Shown in pieces: positions 35,159 through 44,030 of a DNA stretch of 47,852 nucleotides. Position 1 is the first letter of the stretch. Each line of letters opens with the position of its first letter. The notes below the pieces were generated by a model. That model had not been told where the DNA came from and ran no database searches. It worked only from the letters and a program-made list of their open reading frames with translations. The translations under genes were made by a program, and so were the position numbers. The DNA is from Legionella norrlandica (GTDB taxonomy: Bacteria; Pseudomonadota; Gammaproteobacteria; Legionellales; Legionellaceae), in NCBI RefSeq assembly GCF_000770585.1, contig NZ_JNCF01000020.1, positions 1 to 47,852 on the forward strand, given 5' to 3'.

Positions 35159-36604
35159 TTATTTAGGTCCATGTCCAGGCTTTAATTCATCTGTACTATC
35201 ATCCTCTACAAGTGTCTCTTTGGCAGGAGACGAAAACAGTGGTGGACTGTGTATAGGCTCTTTATCAATTTCAGGACTTTGTTTATGAGATTTATCCAAT
35301 TTATGGGACTTTAATCCAGGAGCTTCTTGAGTCATGGTATTATTTTCTGAAGACTGGGTATTTGATGTTTGACGACTTCTGATCCAAAATAAACTCGCCA
35401 TCCCCGTCACCAGAAGACCTGCCCCTACACCGATAGCGGCTCCTATTACAGCTCCAATTGGCGCACCAAATCCTGGCAAAAGAAAGAAGCCCAGGAGTCC
35501 ACCAATAACCGCACCTATGCCCCCTGAAACTAAGGTACTTCCGCCAATAAAAAGCCCAATCCGAGCTGCTAATGATAATTTGCTTTTCTTTTCGGAAGAA
35601 CTGTCTCTTGCTTCTTCTTTAGATTGCCCCTTTGCTATCTCATCCTTATTCTCATCATCCTTATTAGGGAGGCGATCTGGAACCTTTGGTGGAATGGGTG
35701 AGTTTATTTTGTTTTTTTCAATTAATTTACGAGTTTCCTCCCGCGTTGCTAATCGAAGGACATCATTTTCATTTCCCAAATTATCGAGAGTATCGATGAG
35801 AATTTGATTATAACTGGTTTTAGGAGCCCCGAACTCTTTCATCTTCTTGTGGCTATGCGCGCAAGTAAAATCCCCGCATGAATAAGCATCTCCCCGAGGG
35901 AGCTTTGGACCAGTATGACGTATATTAATGCGTTCTTTAGGAATTCCACATCGAGCTAATAAGTCCAGGATATAATCATCAAGCGTAGCAGCACCTTGGG
36001 GTCCATAAGGATCGAAAAGCTCCAGGTCATATTTTACCTCATCAGTTACTATCATGGGTTTGGTTAAATAGACTCCTCGCCAGTGTCCTGGGCCAACAGG
36101 TATAACAATGTGTTGAAATTCTGGATTATATATATCATTTGCCAGAGCCTCTATGATGGCATTAGCAGAATGTGGATCATAACGATTGATAACTGCCATA
36201 ACGTCAATATTGCCTTGAGATTTAGGCATAAGAAGGGTCATATCATGATCTTGCAGTTGATCTCGCTCATTTCTTAAATGCAATGGCTCTTCATCAAAGC
36301 GTCCTTGCTGCAAATGTCTTTGCCGGTTTAAAGCGGATTGAACCTCCATCTCCCTTATTACCAAGCCATAAATTAAATGAGAAGTATTCTGCAAATCGGA
36401 GTTTTGTTCAGATTTGCTTTCTTTAATAGTTTTAATTAAAAAATTGATAATACTTTGGTCCTGGGTGTATAAAGGAATATCATCAGCGGCGGCAAGATTA
36501 TTTATAAACTCTAAAAGCTTTATATCCGTTTCATTTAATTGATCCTTATAATCATGTATTAATGACTTCAAACTCGCTTCTTGTATTTCTTTACTCAACG
36601 ACAT
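35159..36604 (-). CDS. CE-clan cysteine protease with membrane anchor, probable effector
   Basis: The product, 481 residues from the ATG at 36604, has a protease core with HIVIPVGPGHWRGVYLTKP (H174), DLELFDPYGPQGA (acid D198 or nearby E195) and PRGDAYSCGDFTC (C243). This is the His-Asp-...-Cys order of CE-clan (Ulp1/YopJ/bacterial deubiquitinase) enzymes. The C-terminal part has a charged linker, then a glycine-rich hydrophobic segment (STLVSGGIGAVIGGLLGFFL, APIGAVIGAAIGVGAGLLV) that should span or insert in a membrane, and a polar tail. It is likely a host-directed deubiquitinase, deSUMOylase or acetyltransferase. A GTG at 36625 is an alternative start. Confidence 0.7.
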   Translation of the reverse strand: MSLSKEIQEASLKSLIHDYKDQLNETDIKLLEFINNLAAADDIPLYTQDQSIINFLIKTIKESKSEQNSDLQNTSHLIYGLVIREMEVQSALNRQRHLQQGRFDEEPLHLRNERDQLQDHDMTLLMPKSQGNIDVMAVINRYDPHSANAIIEALANDIYNPEFQHIVIPVGPGHWRGVYLTKPMIVTDEVKYDLELFDPYGPQGAATLDDYILDLLARCGIPKERINIRHTGPKLPRGDAYSCGDFTCAHSHKKMKEFGAPKTSYNQILIDTLDNLGNENDVLRLATREETRKLIEKNKINSPIPPKVPDRLPNKDDENKDEIAKGQSKEEARDSSSEKKSKLSLAARIGLFIGGSTLVSGGIGAVIGGLLGFFLLPGFGAPIGAVIGAAIGVGAGLLVTGMASLFWIRSRQTSNTQSSENNTMTQEAPGLKSHKLDKSHKQSPEIDKEPIHSPPLFSSPAKETLVEDDSTDELKPGHGPK

Positions 36605-36798
36605 AGCTTCACCATGAAAACTCACATATAGAACATTGTAATTATTATAGGCATAAATTATTAAGGAAAAATGAAGTCTTCTCTAGGGCGTTGTTCAACA
36701 CGCCCTAATTTAAATAAGGTATTTTTGGGAATTAATCTCGAGAATACCTTATGATAACTAATACACTCTTTCTCTGCAGTTATACCACATCCAGTAAA

Positions 36799-39723
36799 TT
36801 AAAGGGCTTTATTCAACGAAGGACTATCCTCGTCTAGCTGCTCAGGCTCGGTATTTCTTAAACTATCGCTTGAAAAAAAGCCAGCGGGGTTTTCCCCCTG
36901 TTTAAGCGAAGGCGTTATTAGAAATTGTCTTAACTGGCCCAAATCCATAAAATTAAGCAGATGCGAGCCCTGTTCTTTTCCTTTAAAACTAAACTCAGTC
37001 CTAATCCATTGGGTAAATTGACTGTCGTTGGCTTGCTCACCATATTTATCAACTAAGCTCTGCTGAAATTCTGCTTGCTTGGTTGGCGATATATTTAAAT
37101 TCACTAAAATCTCGTCTATGGTATCCTCATCAAGAAAGGTCTCAATGGCGTCATTAATCTTTTCTCGATTAAGAGAATTAATATTTGAAGAATAAAAATG
37201 ACGGACAAATTCGCGAAGCTCTTGCCGAACATCATCTAAAGTCAACATTATCAATAAAGGATGGCCTGGTACCGATTGAAATAAGCGTCTCTTTACGCCT
37301 GAAAAACAGCTGGGCTTATCACCCTCCAAATCATCATATTCCTCCTCATATTCACTCCCTTTTGCATCAGTGGCGATTCGTGTTTTATCCCAATTATGGG
37401 CGCGGCCAATCAGGGCCAATTCCATAAGAAAATGATCAAGGCGTTCTTCAGGCGTTTTAAAATTATCAGAACCGACAATGCTGCTATCAATCGCTGCCAA
37501 CCAGAATAAAACAATCAGGGGTTTATATTCTTCAAAGGTCGAATAACGACCAGCCTGTTCTTCATCAACATAAACATAAGAAGCATTGTTAGCCATCCAG
37601 GGATTTGGCTTACTAAAATAGCGTAAAACTGTATGCACTGTATGTTGGTAGTAAGCCATCATAGCGTGCTGATAACTGTCGGCGTCTAAATTCAAGGCTT
37701 GAAAATCAGACCACTGTTCAGGTAAAACAAGAGTCTGCCCATTGTACTCTATACTCGCAGGATTCTGCTGATAGCGGCTGCTTAAATCGTTTAACAATTC
37801 CGCAAACAGGTTTTCAACTCCCGCGTCCTTCATCATTGGCTCGTACCTTTCCATGGCCGCTTTAAGCCGTTTCTGCTCTCCTTGAGTTAAAGCAGTCATG
37901 GATGATTCATGATCTTGCGCCAAGCGCCTTAAATCCAATGCGCCTAAATTGAACTGCTGATAAAAATTGCTCTGTTCCGCCAGGTGCCTCACTGCAGGGA
38001 CTTGCAGTAATTGCGTTGCCGCCCAGTCATTATCCTCAGACAATGCTAAACGTAATAACTCATTCTGTTCTTCTGGAGTTACCGCTGTATGCAATAGAGA
38101 TTTGACTGCAGGAATATCCATTAATAAAAGGAAGTCATCCTGTAAATCCGGATTATTGCGACGAATTAAATTTCTTAGTATATAGAAGCAATGACGTGCT
38201 TCTTCTGCAGAAACATCAAAAACCCCATTGGGATTAGCTTGTTCATAGCTAGTTTTAGCCTGAGCAATTATTCTTAGTTTTTGCTCAATAAAAGGATACA
38301 CATAATTCGCTCCATATTCCTCATCATGCATTTCGACATAAGCCAGTACGTCAGCGATTTCAAGAAAATGATGCACAATTTCCCGGTGACCCTGGCTAAT
38401 TGCATTTTGCAATGCTGCATAGCGATTATATTTTACGGCTTCATATTTTTCCTGCTCATTGAGATGTGTTTCTAAGTGCTTAATCATTTTCAAATGACCA
38501 TTTTTTGCCAAGTTTCGAATGATCATGTAGTTAGATTGCTTTACCTGCTCTTTTTTTTCTGTGTCGTCAAGCTGTGTTTCTAAATGTCTCACTGTATCTG
38601 GATGGCCAGCTTCAACAGCTCGTCGGTAAGCTGCATACCTGTTAGCTTTAACAGCTTCCTTCTTTTCCACCTCATTAAGATGTGTTTCTATGTGCTTGAT
38701 TATTTCTGTGAAACCGCCTTTTGCTGCAGATTGAGTAATATTATAGTTCTGGGCTTTCGCTGCTTCCTTTTTTTCTTGCTCATCAAGCTGCTTTTCTAAG
38801 TAATCCACCAGTTCTTTGTGACCATTACCAGCTGCTAATCGGTAAGCTGCATAGTCCCCAGATTTAATCACTTGCTTTATTTCCTGCTCATCAAGATAGG
38901 TTTCTAAATGCCTAAATGTTTCTATATGACCACCTTTGGCAGCTAGTTGGAAAGGGGAATAACGATCCTCTCTAATGGCTTGCTTTTTTTCCTGCTCATC
39001 AAGAGACTCAACTAGATGCTTAATTATTTCCAGGAAACCGCCTTCTGCTGCAGTTCTAATAACACTATATTTATACGCTTTTACTGCTTCCTTTTTTTCC
39101 TTCTCATCAAGATGCCTTTCTATATGCTTAATTATTTCCAGGAAACCACCTTTTGCTGCAGATCGAGTAATACTATAGTCATACGCTTTCGTGACTGCCT
39201 TTTTTTCCTGGTCATTAAGATGTGTTTCTAAATATTTAAGGGTATCCAGGTGACCATTAGCTGCTGCTAATCGGATAACTGAATAGCTATCTATCTTAAT
39301 GGCATCCATTTTTTCTTGATCAGTAAGATAGCTTTCTAAGTGTTTCACTATTTCGGTGTGGCCATTTTTAGCCGCATCTACCAGGGCTGCATATCTGATT
39401 GCTTGAACTGCTTCTTTTTTTTCCCCGTCATTAAGATAGCCTTCTAAGTAATTAACCGTATCCAGGTGACCATTAGCTGCTGCTAAATGGATGGCAGAAT
39501 AACTTCGATTTTTTATTTCGCCGTGATAGTCTTGAAAAGCAGATGCTTGTATATGAGCTGTCTTACCTAAGTAGGCACATAGTTGCAAAAGCGACAATCC
39601 ATTGTTTAATGCTAAATTATAGCTACCTGTAGCAAGCTTACTGACTAAGCTAGTATCAGGTGGATCGCTTTCAAGAAATGCACATAAAACAGGGTATTTA
39701 TTAAGTTCTGATGGAATTGACAT
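36799..39723 (-). CDS. large protein with eleven 36-residue ankyrin-like repeats
   Basis: The 974-residue protein has eleven tandem 36-residue repeats from about residue 85 to 455. The pattern is GHLDTVxYLExxLxDxEKKEAVKAxxYxxxxxAAxx; the GH/GF step recurs every 36 residues. Each unit keeps the ankyrin helix pair (LAAxxGHLDTVKYL) but replaces the usual hairpin with a charged EKKEAVKA helix. The rest, about 500 residues, is unrecognised and mostly helical. Ankyrin proteins are typical Legionella effectors. TGGAG lies seven bases before the ATG. No transmembrane segment is visible. Confidence 0.8.
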   Translation of the reverse strand: MSIPSELNKYPVLCAFLESDPPDTSLVSKLATGSYNLALNNGLSLLQLCAYLGKTAHIQASAFQDYHGEIKNRSYSAIHLAAANGHLDTVNYLEGYLNDGEKKEAVQAIRYAALVDAAKNGHTEIVKHLESYLTDQEKMDAIKIDSYSVIRLAAANGHLDTLKYLETHLNDQEKKAVTKAYDYSITRSAAKGGFLEIIKHIERHLDEKEKKEAVKAYKYSVIRTAAEGGFLEIIKHLVESLDEQEKKQAIREDRYSPFQLAAKGGHIETFRHLETYLDEQEIKQVIKSGDYAAYRLAAGNGHKELVDYLEKQLDEQEKKEAAKAQNYNITQSAAKGGFTEIIKHIETHLNEVEKKEAVKANRYAAYRRAVEAGHPDTVRHLETQLDDTEKKEQVKQSNYMIIRNLAKNGHLKMIKHLETHLNEQEKYEAVKYNRYAALQNAISQGHREIVHHFLEIADVLAYVEMHDEEYGANYVYPFIEQKLRIIAQAKTSYEQANPNGVFDVSAEEARHCFYILRNLIRRNNPDLQDDFLLLMDIPAVKSLLHTAVTPEEQNELLRLALSEDNDWAATQLLQVPAVRHLAEQSNFYQQFNLGALDLRRLAQDHESSMTALTQGEQKRLKAAMERYEPMMKDAGVENLFAELLNDLSSRYQQNPASIEYNGQTLVLPEQWSDFQALNLDADSYQHAMMAYYQHTVHTVLRYFSKPNPWMANNASYVYVDEEQAGRYSTFEEYKPLIVLFWLAAIDSSIVGSDNFKTPEERLDHFLMELALIGRAHNWDKTRIATDAKGSEYEEEYDDLEGDKPSCFSGVKRRLFQSVPGHPLLIMLTLDDVRQELREFVRHFYSSNINSLNREKINDAIETFLDEDTIDEILVNLNISPTKQAEFQQSLVDKYGEQANDSQFTQWIRTEFSFKGKEQGSHLLNFMDLGQLRQFLITPSLKQGENPAGFFSSDSLRNTEPEQLDEDSPSLNKAL
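38340..39480 (-). repeat. eleven-unit 108-bp tandem repeat coding region
   Basis: This part of the gene encodes the eleven 36-residue units, so the DNA repeats with a 108-bp period. Units differ mainly in their middle and are not identical, which argues for old duplications rather than a recent expansion. Units with GFLEIIKHI (fourth, fifth and eighth) look most alike. Confidence 0.75.
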
Positions 39724-39822
39724 TTTTACTCCAGGGCAAAATAATAAAACACAATGAAGCGTATATTTTTTATAATATTAGTATATATTTTATTGTGCTT
39801 GCATTTTTTTGTCGTAACATAT

Positions 39823-39842
39823 TGCGACACAGCTGCGACACA
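39823..39842. repeat. tandem TGCGACACA repeats
   Basis: TGCGACACA occurs at 39823-39831 and 39834-39842, spaced by 11 bases start to start. Together with the TTTCGACACG pair at 39953-39972 it puts four CGACAC motifs on either side of the tRNA fragment, as arm-type binding sites of an integrase would be. Confidence 0.45.
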
Positions 39843-39887
39843 AAAAAGACCTTCTCGAAAAAATTTCGTAACTACTTGATTTTACTA

Positions 39888-39930
39888 TGCCGCTGAGAGG
39901 AGTCGAACCTCCGACCTTTTGATTACGAAT
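39888..39930 (-). other. 3' tRNA-Thr-like fragment, putative attachment site
   Basis: On the minus strand the sequence reads from anticodon loop TTCGTAATCAAAAGG through T-arm GGAGGTTCGACTCC to acceptor end CAGCGGCA. This is the 3' half of a tRNA; the loop TTCGTAA gives anticodon CGT (Thr). The 5' half is not tRNA-like: the strand that should complete the anticodon stem is changed, so this is not a working tRNA. No CCA is encoded. Such 3' fragments are the usual core of integrase attachment sites. Confidence 0.65.
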
Positions 39931-39952
39931 TAGAAAATTAGGGTTTTAGACA

Positions 39953-39972
39953 TTTCGACACGTTTCGACACG
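39953..39972. repeat. tandem TTTCGACACG repeat
   Basis: TTTCGACACG is repeated directly at 39953-39962 and 39963-39972, 25 bases upstream of the integrase remnant and 22 bases from the tRNA fragment. It fits arm-type integrase sites. Confidence 0.5.
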
Positions 39973-39996
39973 CAAAATTAAAATTGAGAGAACAGG

Positions 39997-40331
39997 ATGC
40001 GAATCAACAAAACCAATATTGAAAACTTAACATTCCTAAGCCTATTAAAGCGGGGCAAAGTGCACAAAAGAAATATACGATGAAGCCATTGAATTACTTG
40101 GGCAAATTGCTATGGGTAAAGATCCGGTGGCTGAAAAAAGGGCACAGTCCATGCGAGAAATCACTCTTAATGACTAACCATGTGACTGCAGGATATATCA
40201 TTACTGATGTGGAACGCCTTAGAAAACCGATGGAATTAATTACAGAGTATTTTTTAAAGTGTATGGGGGTTGTTAAATCAGCTTATATTATTGAAATCCA
40301 ACCTTCAAAAATAGAATCTTTAACAGGATAA
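39997..40331 (+). pseudogene. tyrosine integrase remnant with large internal deletions
   Basis: Three pieces of one P4-type integrase survive, in order. The N-terminus is MRINKTNIENLTFLSLLKRG, from ATG 39997 with ACAGG ahead, stopping at TGA 40080-40082. Next, in a shifted frame from about 40081, comes DEAIELLGQIAMGKDPVAEK, AQSMREITL, the end of the arm-binding domain. After about 40175 comes NHVTAGYIITDVERLRKPME and ITEYFLKCMGVV, the C-terminal tail. The whole catalytic domain with its R-H-R-Y residues is missing. The full gene would be ~400 codons, so it is inactive. It marks a former integrative element beside the tRNA-Thr-like fragment. Confidence 0.72.
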
Positions 40332-40387
40332 TCACTTTTTTGCTTAATTTAATCGAAAACTAAGGAAAAACGTAAGCGGTCGGCCAA

Positions 40388-41906
40388 CTACGTTGGCCTC
40401 TGATTCAAATTAAAAGGAAGTAAAGCAGTGTAATCCTGCAGGGATTTGCAGGCACGCACATTTTCAAAGAGGACTCTGAGATAATCAAAAGCATTCCATC
40501 CATTAGCATTAGCTGTTGCAATGAGACTATAAAAAAGGGCGGAGGCCTGAGCGCCATTAGGGGTAGCAGCAAAAAGCCAGTTTTTACGCCCGAGAGCTAA
40601 GGGTCTTATCTGATTTTCGATAGCGTTGTTGTCGATTTCAAGGATACCGTCGAGCAAGTAATGATTTAGTTCTTTCCAGCGTTGATGCATATAGGTTAAG
40701 GCATTAGCTAATTTGGATTGGGGTACGGCATAAGAGATAGATTTCTCGAGCCAGTGCGCCATTTCGTTTAAGATGGGAGCAGCCTTGCTTAATCGCAAGT
40801 TGTAACGTTGTTCTGGCGAGAGCTTCTCAGCTTTAGCTTGTTTTTCAATAGCATAGAGTTTTTGAAAAAAAGCGACAGCTTGATGAGATTTTCCGGTGGT
40901 TTTGGCCAGTTTGACGAGTTCGGCAAAGGTTCTTCTGGCATGAGCCATGCACCCAAGATGAATGATGTCCGGCTGCTGATTCACCCAGTCATAGCCACTA
41001 TAGCCATCGGTTTGTAAATAGCCTTGGTAACCCTTAAGGATTTCTTTCGGCCAAAGCGCTTGTCTGGTTTCTCGGTAATCAAAAAAATGACTTTTTTGTC
41101 AGGTTTTACACTTTGGTAAACCCACATATAACTGTTTGAGGTATTGTTTCGTCCCTGTTCATTCATGACCTGCAGTGGTGTTTCATCCGCTTGTAAGTAA
41201 TTGAACGCTAATAAAGCGCGGATTAACGCTTCGCGCATGGGGAGGCACACCTCAGCTGCCTGCATTACCCAGCCACAAGCAGTATTTCTTGGTATATGAA
41301 TGCCCATACCTTCCCATGTTTTTTCCTGGCGGTAAAGCGGAAGATGGTTTTGGTATTTGCTAATGATAGTATGTGCCACCAAACTGGGGGCCGCCATGCT
41401 TTTAGGTAGGAAGAGTATGGGCATTGGCGCGATACTGACGCCTTCATCACAACGATTACAGGCATATTTGGGTCGAACATGGGCAATTACTTTTAATTGA
41501 GCGGGAATGATTTCTAATTGCTCGCTAACCTCTTCACCAATTCGTTGTTTCATGCTTCCACAAGCACAGCGCTTATCAAGCTCCGTAATATCATGTTCAA
41601 TCACCTCATGAGGCAAATCATCTGGCAAGGCTCGGCGCTTTGGTTTGTTACGGGTGTAAATGATCGTGACGGTATTTTCTTCTTCAGGCAATTCTACAAC
41701 AGGCACGGCTTCTGCCTCATCAAACTGCAATTCCATTGCAATACGTTGCTTTCTGAAGAGCGAGAAAAGCGCTGTTGTTGCGCGAGTCTAAATTGCTCTA
41801 AAACGCGCTCGTAGTTCTGCTTTAATGCCGCATTTTCCTCTTGTAATGCAAGAACAAGTGCTTGAAGTTCAGCTATGGATTGAGGTAATAAATCTGTCTT
41901 TTTCAT
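40388..41906 (-). pseudogene. tnpC: IS66 transposase TnpC, frameshifted
   Basis: On the minus strand the transposase reads in three overlapping frames. The first (41906 to about 41700) has the N-terminal coiled coil IAELQALVLALQEENAALKQ. The second (41736-40981) has the zinc-binding ITELDKRCACGSMKQ and YACNRCDEGVS, and the catalytic start NYLQADETPLQVM. The third (40984-40388) has DIIHLGCMAHARRTFAELVK and ILEIDNNAIENQIRPLALGR, the DDE end. Joins at about 41720 and between about 41090 and 40984 need frameshifts, so the enzyme is inactive. Confidence 0.85.
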
Positions 41907-41968
41907 GGACGGATTATACCATAATCACCCTGATTTCATGAGGATTTTTTAATAAAAATCGCGATAAA

Positions 41969-42297
41969 TTATCGGGTCTTCACCGGATAATGAACGAATT
42001 TATTACTCGCCAATAACCACTTAAAATGCTCTTGGCTCAGCTCAATATTGCCCTGGGCATTGTGCGGAAAAATAAACTTACCCTTTTCCAACTGGCGATA
42101 CCATAAGGTAAAGCTGTGCTCTTCATAATAAGTGCTTTTAACTTATCGCCGCCGCGGCCACGAAATAAAAACAAATGGCCACTCGTAGGCTCCATGGCCA
42201 ATACATCTTTTACCATCATGGCTAGCGTATTTATTGATTTGCGCATAACAGTAATTCCGCAATATAAATGAATTTTTGCATTGTCCGGAATTAACAT
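41969..42297 (-). pseudogene. tnpB: IS66 accessory protein TnpB, frameshifted
   Basis: TnpB starts at 42297 with MLIPDNAKIHLYCGITVMRK and KSINTLAMMVKDVLAMEPTS, GHLFLFRGRGGDKLKAL, nearly identical to the copy at 47211-47552. After KAL the frame shifts near 42135. The correct continuation (YYEEHSFTLWYRQLEKGKFI) lies one frame over and ends ASNKFVHYPVKTR at 41969. TnpB is needed for IS66 transposition. Confidence 0.85.
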
Positions 42298-42313
42298 GCT
42301 TTCAATACCTGTG

Positions 42314-42650
42314 TTAATAAGGATGAAAAGCTCTCTCCCTTACACTTAGCTTCATTACACAACGAATTTGGTTTGGAAAATGCAGGCTTAGTTCCATTAA
42401 ACTGTTTTCGGGTATACAGCCTGGCGGTGATTCGGTTAGAACAACCGGTTCAAACGAGGCAATTCGGCTAGCTTTTTTTTGAAGTGACTGCCTTATCCAT
42501 GCCCCTCTTTAGTGATTTTTTCTTTTCGTGCCAACGATATAAAAACTGATTGAGCATCACATTATTACATTTACAAAATTCAACTTGCGTTAAACCACTT
42601 GCTTTATAGCGTTCTATTATTTCGTCCCAATAAGGGGTCTCCCGAGCCAT
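42314..42650 (-). pseudogene. tnpA: IS66 accessory protein TnpA, frameshifted
   Basis: The start MARETPYWDEIIERYKASGL with TQVEFCKCNNVMLNQFLYRW is the IS66 TnpA helix-turn-helix region and has AGAAGGAG ahead of the ATG. The frame stops near 42468 after VTSKKS; the rest (ASRIASFEPVVLTESPPG and PENSLMELSLHFPNQIR) continues in another frame to 42314. The second copy at the window end keeps these parts joined. Confidence 0.8.
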
Positions 42651-42730
42651 CGATACACTCCTTCTTATTTAAAAGAATAATGTTGCTTAATTTATCGCGC
42701 CGCAGAAGGTGTATTTGGGTGAGCGTTTAC

Positions 42731-42860
42731 AAATAGCGATGTGCCTTGTAGTGTTGAACTTCATCGTCCTTGTGGCAGTTGGAATATCGGCAGAAAAGAC
42801 TTCATTACATAAAGCGCATCGTAGCTTCTCAATCCAGTATTTATCAACAGAGGCTAGATG
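42731..42860 (-). pseudogene. fragment of another IS66-like transposase
   Basis: On the minus strand about 40 codons read HLASVDKYWIEKLRCALCNE and VFSADIPTATRTMKFNTTRH, IAI. The CxLC zinc half-motif and the following region match the N-terminal part of a different IS66-type transposase subgroup (RLRCxLCxxVFTAxxP). The fragment is cut at 42730 by the end of the intact-looking IS66 terminus, so the IS66 probably landed in an older element and the other half was lost. Confidence 0.55.
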
Positions 42861-42890
42861 TAATCAATAGGTTGTGGTGAAAATAGTGAA

Positions 42891-44030
42891 TCAATGTTTT
42901 TTTGCTGCAAAGTCACAGTTTATCGTCAAAGAATTCAACTGGCTCTCATGCTCACCCGTTTTGACTTTTGATGAAAATAGACCATGAGTATCCAAGGTGT
43001 CTGTCGCACTTTTTTTAGGTAACTTATGCTTTATAAACTCCGGCTCTCCTCCCTCCTGCCGATGTCTTTTAGCCAGATTAGAAAGTGGTCTGGCTTGTTC
43101 CTCATCAAATTTATTTAATATTTCAACAGGGATTTCAACCTCTTTTTTAAGCATTTTTAATTCATTTTCTTCAGCAAAATAATTCCGAGCAGATTTCGTT
43201 TTTTTAAATCTTATATTCTTATTAATATCTAACCATTCTGTAAGTTGATTTTTTTGCGCCTCTGTAAAAAAACTATTATCTATCTCTAGGTCAATCAGGG
43301 TTTTATTTTGAAGAAAGAAGTCTTCCAATACAATAAAAAGTTTATCAGTAGATTGAGCATCTAGTTGACCTGTTAAAGATAATACTTTTATTTTAGTGTC
43401 ATTTTTTAGTGCGTTGAATAACTTTGTAATATAATAAATATAATATATGGGTATTTCATTGCTAAACACAGACAATTCTTCTAGTGACGATTGGTTATCA
43501 CTTATCAAATTATCAATTATGGTTGAAGATTGTTCTAAACTCAATTTTTTTAATGTGTTATTCTTTCTTAAAGCGAAATATAAATCGTCTAAAACATTAG
43601 AATCCCCCATGTTACCTGGGTAAGAAGTAAGATAAAGTTCTTTTAAATGATTACTACTCCTAAGTATCTTAGCTAGACACTCTCCTACAGACATCCAAAA
43701 AGACTCCTGTTCCACGGAGTATCGCACAAAGGGCTGGATGCTCTTTAAATACAGTTTTTCAATAGGGATTTCTTTTTCGCAAATTTCATCAATAATATCC
43801 ACAAATACATCACTGCTGACCTTACAAGAATGAAACGTTAGCTTATCAAAACATTGAGAACGATCAGTTAACATCTGTTTTATGGTCGAAACAAAATTGT
43901 CTTTGCCGGCAATAGAGGGGCGATGATCATAAAAATTTGCAAATATAGTTAACTCATTAGAATCAGATTTCGATATTTCAATTCTCACTCTACCCTTCCC
44001 GTCTTGTAACATAATATTCTGGTTTGGCAT
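42891..44030 (-). CDS. leucine-rich repeat protein, probable effector
   Basis: The 379-residue protein has ribonuclease-inhibitor-type leucine-rich repeats in its middle: LKELYLTSYPGNMGDSNVLD, LKKLSLEQSSTIIDNLI, LEELSVFSNEIPIYYIYYIT, IKVLSLTGQLDAQSTDKLFI and LIDLEIDNSFFTEAQKNQLT. Such LRRs bind proteins and are frequent in Legionella effectors. The C-terminal ~90 residues are charged, with a basic patch KRHRQEGGEPEFIKHKLPKK that could be a nuclear-type signal. AGGAGG precedes the ATG. The gene lies between two IS66 copies. Confidence 0.78.
   Translation of the reverse strand: MPNQNIMLQDGKGRVRIEISKSDSNELTIFANFYDHRPSIAGKDNFVSTIKQMLTDRSQCFDKLTFHSCKVSSDVFVDIIDEICEKEIPIEKLYLKSIQPFVRYSVEQESFWMSVGECLAKILRSSNHLKELYLTSYPGNMGDSNVLDDLYFALRKNNTLKKLSLEQSSTIIDNLISDNQSSLEELSVFSNEIPIYYIYYITKLFNALKNDTKIKVLSLTGQLDAQSTDKLFIVLEDFFLQNKTLIDLEIDNSFFTEAQKNQLTEWLDINKNIRFKKTKSARNYFAEENELKMLKKEVEIPVEILNKFDEEQARPLSNLAKRHRQEGGEPEFIKHKLPKKSATDTLDTHGLFSSKVKTGEHESQLNSLTINCDFAAKKH

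Larger units (their letters stand above)
40372..42730 (-). mobile_element. IS66-family element, decayed
   Basis: The element runs from GTAAGCGGTCGGCCAACTAC at 40372 to the imperfect inverted match ending GAGCGTTTAC at 42730 (reverse complement GTAAACGCTCACCCAAATAC, about 15 of 20 bases alike). Its length of 2359 bases and gene order tnpA-tnpB-tnpC on the minus strand fit IS66. All three genes are broken by frameshifts. The flanking 8 bases (GGAAAAAC and AAATAGCG) do not match, so the target duplication is lost. Confidence 0.82.

Noticed and set aside
35517-35807. 96-codon plus-strand ORF
   Set aside because: It is antisense to the CE-clan protease gene and shows low-complexity Ser/Leu/Phe composition.
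38281-39231. Several plus-strand ORFs of 60-75 codons rich in Phe/Leu/Cys
   Set aside because: They are antisense shadows of the 36-residue repeat gene and recur with its period.
39888-39930. Functional tRNA-Thr gene
   Set aside because: Only the 3' half is present; the 5' acceptor, D-arm and anticodon-stem strand are absent.
40080-40331. 83-residue intact hypothetical gene
   Set aside because: Its start and end match separate parts of a tyrosine integrase, so it is a deletion remnant.
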